Source: Rhynchopus sp. YZ270_cl-10 (Eukaryota; Euglenozoa; Diplonemea; Diplonemida; Diplonemidae). Taken from it: 64,000 nucleotides of DNA. Positions within the stretch are counted from its first letter, which is position 1. The number at the start of each line of letters is the position of its first letter. The DNA lies in the NCBI GenBank assembly GCA_964035575.1, contig OZ037841.1:248001-312000 (forward strand), in the 5' to 3' direction. Positions 32,479 through 42,800 of this stretch are shown piece by piece. Under the pieces are notes generated by a model that saw nothing but the letters and a program-made list of their open reading frames with translations, made no database searches and was not told the DNA's origin. Made by a program: the position numbers and the translations under genes.

Positions 32479-35400
32479 TCAGTGCAAGACGTCGTCGATA
32501 GAGGTAGCCTCCACAGGAAGCGCAGTGCCACCCGCTGCAGCAGGAGACTTGAAGCTCACGTGCGAGTTGTAATCACAGGGTGCTGGCACGGCAACAAGCT
32601 CCTCTTCGTACTTCGCTGGGTGCGCAGAGTACACATGCACATCTTCTGGCTGTGCCTTTGCCTGTAGGTGATGTTGAGGAGTTAGCATTTGTCCGTGTCA
32701 TGTACACCGTGCACTGCACATACCTCATCACCCAGGATACCCTCCACGAGTCCTGCTTCGCGTGCCTCGGCCTGTGGTGTGAGGATGACTTTGTGGGGAA
32801 AGGAGGGACATACATTACCGCGCCTGCACACAAGCAGAGCAATAACAAGCAGCAAAGCAACACCACCCACGCAGATCCCCACAATAGCGCCAACAGGGAG
32901 GCCATCGTCACTCACAGGTGTAGGAGTCAGCAGGGTGCACACCTTCCCAACCAATACGTGATCAGCTGTGCATTTCAGCGGCACACACACACCGCCAAGA
33001 ATCACCACAACCTCCGCACCTGTCACATCCCTGCACTGCAGTGCGTCCATCGACGCAAGCCCAGCCGACTGCACTGTCCCCACCACGTCGTTCGCAGCAG
33101 ACATCCCCGCCGTCAGCTCCTCCACCATGTCCAGTGCCGCCACATCCAGCAGCGGCACGTTGTCCATGTGCACAAACACGTTCAGCGACCCACACTCAGT
33201 CTCAGTCTCCGACACCGTTCCCTGCACAACGCTCTGCGCCACAGACGCCAGGCGCCTCCCCTTCCCAGCCCCGTCGTCGCAGCCCACGTCCAGTGTCGCA
33301 CGCACCACATCCGACACACGTGTTGCGCTGTTCACGCAGATGTGTGCAACATGCCCATTCTGCTTGTTCCGTGGATTTTCGAAACCAGTTCCGCACGTGC
33401 ACTGGTTCTTGTCTGTGTCGCATGTGGCTACCATGTCACCGTACTTCGCACACTCCTCATCAGACACACACCACTTCACCAGCGAAGTTCTTGGTAAGTC
33501 CACCGTTGGCTTCGGTGCAGCATCAGGCATGCAGACGTAGTCAAAGTCAAGAGAGCTGTTCCCTGTGGAATACCAACCAGTACTGAACTGCACAACCACC
33601 GATCCTGCAAAGGTGTAGCTGGTGTCGTTCTTCTCACCAGACTCGTGGAAAGGGAAGCCAGTGATCTCGTCTCCCTCCATTTCGTACACATTCACGAAGT
33701 CTGTGCCAGCAGTTGTGTCGAACGTGTTGAACCTGATCCCAACCTTGCCACCTTCACATGCAATCTCCCAACACTCCGTCCCATCTGTTCCGTTCAAACT
33801 CACAGTACCGGAAGTGTCGAGACTGGTGTTGCGTGGGCACGACGGTGCGAAGTGGTAGGGAGCAGGGTTGGGGTCTGACAGCTTCGGTGCTGCCATGTTG
33901 CATCCCCACGAGTACTGTGTGCCCCAACACCCACCACGGTAGCAGATTCTGCCCTGCAGAAGGAAGGACACGTTCCCGTCTGCTTTGAACTGCGTTGTGC
34001 CGAAGTGCGGGCCGTACGCATTTGAGTAGAACACTTGTGTGTCCCACTTGTTCACCCAGAAGTCTCCAGGGAAGAACAACTGGTAGTTCAGCTCAAGCCT
34101 ACCTTTGCAGGAAATGGTGTTCACCAGTGGTGTGTCATAGTGGTCGTAGCCAATGTCGGGGTAAAGCTGTCCACTGAAGCGTTTGCGGTCAACGTCATCA
34201 GCATCATCAGTGGTGTCAGCAGCAGCAATCGCAGGAGCATCCACAGCACAACCCCACGAGAACTCAACACGGTTCCCACAGTCGCTGTTCCCACAACCGT
34301 TCACAGCTGCTGTCAGCTTCACATCCCAGTATGCGTTGAACGTCACAGAGTTGTATTGTGCGTCTGTCCTCAATGTAGTTGTTGTCCCGTTCTCAACCAC
34401 AAACTTCCCATCAAACTTGGGGTTGTACGTGATCTGAAGTCTGCCAACACAGCTCAGGGTCCAGCACGTCTCTGCACCTGATGACAGTGATGTGTCCACA
34501 GTCCCAGACAGTGCACTCAGGGTCGTGCATGATCCAGCAGATGTCGGTGTCGGTGTGATGGGTGTGATCGGAGGTGACGGTGTAATCGGTGGGGAAGGTG
34601 TGGGCAGTGCAGTAGCTGGGGTGGGCACTGGTGCGCCACCCATACAGATGTAGTCAAAGTCAAGAGAGCTGTTCCCTGTGGAATACCAGCCAGTACTGAA
34701 CTGCACAAGCACCGATCCTGCAAAGGTGTAGCTGGTGTCGTTCTTCTCACCAGTCTCGTGGAAAGGGAAGCCAGTGATCTCGTCTCCCTCCATTTCGTAC
34801 ACATTCACGTAGTCTGTGCCAGCAGTGGTGTCAAACTCGTTGAACCTGATCCCAACCCTGCCACCTTCACATGCAATCTCCCAACACTCCGTCCCATCTG
34901 TTCCGTTCAAACTCACAGTACCGGAAGTGTCGAGACTGGTGTTGCGTGGGCACGACGGTGCGAAGTGGTAGGGAGCAGGGTTGGGGTCTGACAGCTTCGG
35001 TGCTGCCATGTTGCATCCCCACGAGTACTGTGTGCCCCAACACCCACCACGGTAGCAGATTCTGCCCTGCAGAAGGAAGGACACGTTCCCGTCTGCTTTG
35101 AACTGCGTTGTGCCGAAGTGAGGGCCGTACGCATTTGAGTAGAACACTTGTGTGTCCCACTTGATCACCCAGAAGTCTCCAGGGAAGAACAACTGGTAGT
35201 TCAGCTCAAGCCTACCTTTGCAGGAAATGGTGTTCACCAGTGGTGTGTCATAGTGGTCGTAGCCAATGTCGGGGTAAAGCTGTCCACTGAAGCGTTCGCG
35301 GTCAACGTCATCAGCATCATCAGTGGCGTCAGCAGCAGCAATCGCAGGAGCATCCACAGCACAACCCCACGAGAACTCAACACGGTTCCCACAGTCGCTG

Positions 35401-36452
35401 TTCCCACAACCGTTCACAGCTGCTGTCAGCTTCACATCCCAGTATGCGTTGAACGTCACAGAGTTGTAATGTGCGTCTGTCCTCAATGTAGTTGTTGTCC
35501 CGTTCTCAACCACAAACTTCCCATCAAGCTTGGGGTTGTACGTGATCTGAAGTCTGCCAACACAGCTCAGGGTCCAGCACGTCTCGGCACCTGATGGCAG
35601 TGACGTGCCCACAGTCCCAGACAGTGCACTCAGGGTCGTGCATGGTCCAGCAGATGTCGGTGTTGGTGTGATGGGTGTGATCGGAGGTGACGGTGTGGAC
35701 GGTGTTGGTGAGGGTGTCTGTGGCGGGGCCGGTGGCGGCGCATGTGTGGGAACGTACTTCGGGTTCTCGGTGGCAGTGATAGCAGGAGCTGCCATGTTGC
35801 ATCCCCACGTGTACTGGAAGCCTCCACACCCACCACGGTAGCAGAACCTCCCGTACGCAACAAAGGACACGTTGCCTGTAGCACTGAACTGTGTGGTGCC
35901 GTAGTGCGGGCCGTACGCATCCGTCGCAAACACGTCCTTCCCTCCCGTTTCAGCAGAGAAGTTGCCGACGTAGAACATCTGATACTTCATCTCCACTGTC
36001 CCGTGGCACGTGATTGTGTTCACCAGAGGTGTGTAGAGGTGGTTATAGCCCAGGTTTGGGTTCACAAGGTCAGATGAGGTGGGCGAGCCGCTCACGTCAG
36101 GTGTGGCCATGTGTGGTGCGTCCGTCAGACAGCCCCACGCAAACTGCAGCGAGTGGCAGCCGCTTCCTGCACAGTCGTCCGTCACCTCGGCAGTGAGCCG
36201 CACTGTTTCAAAGGCGTGGAAGCGCACCCTGCCAAACGCAGGCTCGCTCCGCAGCACTTCCTTCGACGCGTTCGTGAGCACCACGTTCCCGGTGAAGGTC
36301 CCGTTGTACACAATCTCCATGCGCCCTGTGCAGGTCAGCTCCCAGCACGCCTCACCCACAGCTTGCGGCACTTGCACATCCAACATCCCAGTCTGGTCCA
36401 GCAGCTGCGAGCATGCCTGCAGCGCAAGCACAGGCACCAAGAGAGGAAGCAT
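32479..36452 (-). CDS. Gene 7: CUB-like surface protein, two exons
   Basis: ATG at 36452 opens [15 protein letters not shown]. Exon 1 is 32814-36452 (1213 codons): a divergent A-B pair, a Pro-rich linker, A-B-C, linker, A-B-C, the EGF-like/cysteine module and SEA-sized segment, [15 protein letters not shown] and the membrane helix to C-R-R-G-N. A 152-nt intron (32662-32813, donor GTATGT, acceptor CACCTACAG) leads in phase 0 to exon 2, 32479-32661, which encodes a 60-residue acidic tail (begins A-K-A-Q-P-E-D-V, ends T-S-I-D-D-V-L-H). Splicing is supported by gene 2, whose tail reads K-N-K-N-A-K-A-D without an intron. Read without splicing, exon 1 would run into unrelated residues before a stop at 32682. 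Total 1273 residues. The N-terminal 1.8 kb nearly duplicates gene 4. Confidence 0.88.
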
Positions 36453-36898
36453 ATGTAACAAGAGTGTCTCTGGTGTTGGGTGTGGTGTAGTGCGGTGTTG
36501 ATAAGTGAGTGCAAAGGTTGTGTGGGGGATATCGAGGGAACTTTAGGTTAGTAACTTGTGCAACGCTGCTTTGTTGTCTCTGCATGGGGGTAAGTACATG
36601 AGCAAACCGATACAACCATTGCAACACTAACGAATCAGGCTGCTCGACACGACGCACTGTCAGTCTATTGTTATTTATATTTTATTTATTTTTGCCTGGT
36701 GCCTATGAGTGTAGACACTCGAGGATGAGCTCCAATATTATCCCCCCACCCCCCTCCCCACCTCGACCCCTTTTCCGATCGGTAGCACCCCGCTTCCTTC
36801 CTTCCCTCCTTCTTTCCTTCTTTCGTATCTCTTTGCGTTGCGTTAAAGTATAATGTTATTTATGTCATTTCGTACAGACACTGCTACTGCCCACTATC
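36453..36898. other. Spacer between gene 7 and the golgin-like gene
   Basis: Contains the gene 7 upstream region (first 40 bp shared with genes 4-6) and, at 36705-36737, a diverged copy of the motif GTGTAGACACTCGAGGATGA that also occurs at 47143 and 51931. The rest is pyrimidine-rich 3' flank of the golgin-like gene. Confidence 0.5.
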
Positions 36899-39800
36899 TT
36901 ACTGCAATAGGGACGCGTACACATCTTCCTCGGGACACGTCTCGGCAGATGTCGCAGGGACAGGCACAGGCACTGCGCCCTGTAGCTCACGCAGCTTCTG
37001 TGCAACTGCTTCCTCGATTATGGTGTTCCGCAACTTTTCATCAGCCTCCTTTTCCTCCATGAACTGTGTGTGCAGTGTTGTTTGTGCCAAGGCTTGTGTA
37101 TTGTATGATAAAGGACACTCCCGAGGGATGTCAGCACCACATGTAGGTCATACCATGGCCACCAGCTCCTCCTCGTACCTCTTCTGCTCAACTGCATCTG
37201 TCTTTGCAGTGTCGAGCTGCGCGTTCAACTGTGGCGTGAGAGGTGTTGTGTGTTGTACGTCAAAGTGTTGACTTCCTTTGTTGAAGGCGAGAAAAACGCC
37301 TCAAAGTAGACTGTTACATACGTCGTCGATGATGATGCCAGCACTGAGGCAGTCGTCTTCCGTTTGTTTGAGCTGTTGTTGTTGTGGTGTTGAGGTGTTG
37401 AGGTGTGTTGCGTGATGTGTGGTACCTGTGTCTTGAGGTCTGCCGCCTCCTTGTCCTTCTTGTCAATAATCTCGCGCACCTTGTCCTTCCACTGCATCAT
37501 CTTCGATGCGATGGCCTGCTTCTCCTCCTGCAGTGTCGCAACCAGGGCAGCCTGTGCGTCCGGGCTGCTCTCCAGAAGCTTCTGCAACTCAGCAACGCGT
37601 GAGGTCAGCTTCGTGTTCATGTCACTAAGGGCAGTGCGCTCACCCATAACCTGCGTCAACTGTGCGGTCAGTGCCGCGTGCTCTTCCTTCAAGGGGGTGT
37701 GTGAATCTGCAGCAGGTGCCGCAGCAGCGTCGCGCAATTCAGCTTCAGCAGCACCAAGCTTGGCAGCGAGGGACTCAGCCTCAGTCATTGCGGCTTCCCC
37801 TGCTTCAGAGAGTGTTGCAACTTCCTGCTTCGCTCCCTCCAGTTCTGCCACAATAGCGTCCTTTGCAGCTGTGCTTGCAACAAGTTCCTCCTTCAGTGTC
37901 TCTGTCGCTGTGGTGTTCTCTGCCAGCTGTGCAGTCAGCTGTGCAATGTTAGCCTGTGCAGTGGCCAGTTCAGATCGCACAGTACCCTCTTCCTCTGCTC
38001 TTGTCGAAAGGGCACTTGTCTGGGACTCCACAGATAGTTCAGCTTCCTTCAGGGCGGCTTCAGCAGCACCAAGCTTGGCAGCGAGGGACTCAGCCTCGGC
38101 CATTGCGGCTTCCCCTGCCTCAGAGAGTGTTGCAACTTCCTGCTTCACTCCCTCCAGTTCTGCCACAATAGCGTCCTTTGCGGCTGTGCTTGTTACAAGC
38201 TCCTCCTTCAGTGTCTCTGTCGCTGTGGTGTTCTCTGCCACCTGCTGAAGCAAAGCATCCCTTGCACTGCACGCCTCCTGCACTGCAGTGTCCTTCTCTG
38301 CCAGCTGTGCAGTCAGCTGCGTAATACTGGTTTGTGCAGTGGCCAGTTCAGATCGCACAGTACCCTCTTCCTCTGCTATTGTCGAAAGGGCACTTGTCTG
38401 GGACTCCACAGATAGTTCAGCTTCCTTCAGGGAGGCTTCAGCAGCACCAAGCTTGGCAGCGAGGGACTCAGCCTCGGCCATTGCGGCTTCCCCTGCCTCA
38501 GAGAGTGTTGCAACTTCCTGCTTCACTCCCTCCAGTTCTGCCACAATAGCGTCCTTTGCGGCTGTGCTTGTTACAAGCTCCTCCTTCAGTGTCTCTGTCG
38601 CTGTGGTGTTCTCTGCCACCTGCTGAAGCAAAGCATCCCTTGCACTGCACGCCTCCTGCACTGCAGTGTCCTTCTCTGCCAGCTGTGCAGTCAGCTGCGT
38701 AATACTGGTTTGTGCAGTGGCCAGTTCAGAGCGCACAGTACCCTCTTCCTCTGCTCTTGTCGAAAGGGCGCTTGTCTGGGACTCGACAGACAGTTCAGCT
38801 TCCTTCAGGGAGGCTTCAGCAGCACCAAGCTTGGCAGCGAGGGACTCAGCCTCGGCCATTGCGGCTTCCCCTGCTTCAGAGAGTGTTGCAACTTCCTGCT
38901 TTGCTCCCTCCAGTTCTGCCACAATAGCGTCCTTTGCAGCTGTGCTTGTTACAAGCTCCTCCTTCAGTGTCTCTGTCGCTGCGGTGTTCTCTGCCACCTG
39001 CTGAAGCAAAGCATCCCGTGCACTGCACGCCTCCTGCACTGCAGCGTCCTTCTCTGCCAGCTGTGCAGTCAGCTGTGTAATACTGGCTTGTGCAGTGGCC
39101 AGTTCAGAGCGCACAGTACCCTCTTCCTCTGCTATTGTCGAAAGGGCGCTTGTCTGGGACTCCACAGATAGTTCAGCTTCCTTCAGGGAGGCTTCAGCAG
39201 CACCAAGCTTGGCAGCGAGGGACTCAGCCTCGGCCATTGCGGCTTCCCCTGCTTCAGAGAGTGTTGCAACTTCCTGCTTCGCTCCCTCCAGTTCTGCCAC
39301 AATAGCGTCCTTTGCAGCTGTGCTTGCAACAAGTTCCTCCTTCAGTGTCTCAGTTGCTGTGGTGTTCTCTGCGAGTTGTGCAGTCAGCTGTGCAATACTG
39401 GCTTGTGCAGTGGCCAGTTCAGAGCGCACAGTTCCCTCTTCCTCTGCTCTTGTCGAAAGGGCGCTTGTCTGAGACTCGACAGACAGTTCAGCTTCCTTCA
39501 GGGAAGCTTCAGCAGCACCAAGCTTGGCAGCGAGCGACTCAGCCTCAGTCATTGCTGCTTCCCCTGCTTCAGATAGTGTTGCAACTTCCTGCTTCGCTCC
39601 CTCCAGTTCTGCCACAATAGCGTCCTTTGCGGCTGTGCTTGCAACAAGCTCCTCCTTCAGTGTCTCAGTTGCTGTGGTGTTCTCTGCCACCTGCTGAAGC
39701 AAAGCATCCCTTGCACTGCACGCCTCCTGCACTGCAGTGTCCTTCTCTGCCAGCTGTGCAGTCAGCTGTGTAATACTGGCTTGTGCAGTGGCCAGTTCAG

Positions 39801-42800
39801 AGCGCACAGTACCCTCTTCCTCTGCTCTTGTCGAAAGGGCACTTGTCTGAGACTCGACAGACAGTTCAGCTTCCTTCAGGGAGGCTTCAGCAGCACCAAG
39901 CTTGGCAGCAAGCGACTCAGCCTCAGTCATTGCTGCTTCCCCTGCCTCAGAGAGTGTTGCAACTTCCTGCTTTGCTCCCTCCAGTTCTGCCACAATAGCG
40001 TCCTTTGCAGCTGTGCTTGCGACAAGCTCCTCCTTCAGTGTCTCAGTCGCTGTGGTGTTCTCTGCCACCTGCTGAAGCAAAGCATCCCTTGCACTGCACG
40101 CCTCCTGCACTGCAGTGTCCTTCTCTGCGAGTTGTGCAGTGATGTCTTTCAGCTTGCTGTCGAGAGCTGTGTTGTCTGATTGCAGGGCTTGCAGCGCTGT
40201 GCTTGTCTCTTGATGCGATGACTGCACCTCACGCAGACGCTCTGCCTCTGCCACCTGCTCAGTGTGTGCCGCGTTCACTGCCTGCAACTCCGCTGCCAAG
40301 GCCTCGGCACGCTGCTCAGCGTCAGCACCACGCGTCCGCAGCTGTGCCGCCACTGCACTCTCCTCTTCTCTCTGCGCCGTCTGCACTGCAAGATCTGCCC
40401 TCAGCTCCTCTACTTGCACATGAGATGCGTCCAGTGCAGCACTGAGGCGAGAGACTTCCTCTGCATTGTTCCCATCGGCAGCAGGCGCAGACGACGACGA
40501 GACCTGCGCTTCGAGCGCCGCGACCTTGTCCTTCTCTGCCTGCAAGGTTTGCTGCACCTGTAGGGAACGATTTTACCAACACAAAATCCACGACTGAAAC
40601 TACAGCAAATGGCTGTTCAACCGTATTCTCCATACCTGCGCCTTCCACCCAACGACACGCGCCTCCATCTGCTTCTTCTCGCCCTCCACTGCCGCAGTAC
40701 GCTCCTGCTGTGTCTGCAGCTGTCCACGAAGCGTTGCAAGCTGTCCGTCGTTCTGCGTGATGATCTCCTTGACCTTGAGCTTCCAGTTCGCAAGCTTTGC
40801 GACGCCTTCATCGAGCTCCGCCTGCAAGCGTGCGTTGTCTGCCAGGTGTGCTCTGATCTTTTCCTCATACTCCTGCGGCGAGGGTGAGAAGGGATCGATA
40901 TGCTGCACTTCCGGCTGCACTGCCGTCTGCAGCGCAGGCTGCGGGGGGGTAGGCGCTGCGTCCTTCATACTCTGCTTCATCTCTTTGATCTGCAGGGCCT
41001 GCTTCTTCGCGAGCTTTGTTGTTTTTGGGTATGTAATATACATAGCGCTCTAATTAGAGTATTGGGGTATAATTAGAGTCTGGGATTTTGGGCCAAGTCA
41101 GTTAGAGTCCAGTTAGAGTATAATTAGAGTCGCTTTTCTTCAATTAGACTATAATTAGAGTGCAGTTAGATCATAATTAGACTCTAACTACACTCTAATT
41201 ATAGTCTAATTAGAGTAAAACAACAGGCTTCTTGTAGGTGCAAACGCCGTAAGGAACCGGTTCCCCTAAGGTTCCTCTGTAGGACCCAGGTGCCCAGCTA
41301 CCCACATAGCTGAAAATAAGACTTGGGGAACCGAGTTCTCAGCCGGACTGGGACACAATATGTGAAGGCGTTGTGGTCCGCCTGAAAGCGGGTCGGGGAC
41401 CCGGTCGCGGGAGGGTGGGGGCCTAGTCCTAGTCCTACTGTACCTAGTACCCAGTACCGGGACTCGGGACCCGGCTTATTCTCAGCTATGGGTACCCAGG
41501 TACTCAGACCCGCGCAGTGGCACATGCCCTCAAGTGTGAGTGCCCCATACATTAGGGAATGCGATGCAAAAACTCTATGTGCACCTTCGGTGCAACGCCG
41601 CAGACAGGCCAAGCAGCGTTGGACTCAGAGGAATGCCTGCTGTGCAGGTATCAAACATGAGAAACTCCCAGCAACAAGGGCATTATTGAAGGTGTTTGGG
41701 GTGCAAAATTTTCTACAAATGTTGATGCGCGGGTACAGAAGTGGTGTCTTGTTCTTTCATCTGTAGGAATGTAAATGTCAATCGAATTTAACTACCACTA
41801 AGGGGTCGAAGGGGTAATCCCAGTATCAAAGGCTGTGTTGACGGGAAATCTATCGCGAGCATACGTTCATTTCAGCCGAAGAAATACTACTTAGGGCAAA
41901 CAAATTTTTCGTTTGCGTTCGCGTCCTAAGGGTACCCAGAAAAACCTAGGCAGGCAGGCAAAAAAAAGTTTGTTTCAAAAAAAAGTTTTTTTCAAAATGT
42001 GCTTGCTGAACCCGGGAGTTGACCCTCCGGAGTCGGTTTTTTCTCTTTTTTTTTTCCTGTTGACACTGGTTTTGACTATTTTCTCATATTTCCCAAAATG
42101 GAACCACCTAAAGTTATATTATAAAATAGCAGGTGAGCACTTTTTCCCTCGGATGAGTACCCAGGCCACAGGCCACAGTACAGTGGTGCTGGTGAAGCTT
42201 TTAACGCCGGCATTTGCATTTTCGGAATCCGTCCGTCCAGTGGTGGGGTCAATTTGCTGAAATGGACAAGTTCTCGTTTTTGATCAATTTCCTCACAGTA
42301 TACACAGTATACACAGTATACACAGTATACACAGTATACACAGTATACACAGTATACACAGTATACACAGTATACACAGTATACACAGTATACACAGTAT
42401 ACACAGTATACACAGTATACACAGTATACACAGTATACACAGTATACACAGTATACACAGTATACACAGTATACACAGTATACACAGTATACACAGTATA
42501 CACAGTATACACAGTATACACAGTATACACAGTATACACAGTATACACAGTATACACAGTATACACAGTATACACAGTATACACAGACGGAAATTTCCCA
42601 GGGTCGGGAGATGAGCAGGGGAGGGAAGAATGTTAACTCACAGCCCAGGGTGTCTCCTAATTCTGGAAATTTTTCAAAATTCCGACATCCGGAAGCAATT
42701 TTTTTCCCTGGAAAAAAAGTGGGTTTGCAGCCCCAAAACATACTGCGATTGGCATTTCCGGAATCCGTCCGCGCTGTGGTGGGGTCAATTTGCCGAAATA

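Noticed and set aside
42294-42586. CRISPR array
   Set aside because: The repeat has no unique spacers; it is a simple 9-bp satellite in a eukaryotic transposon.
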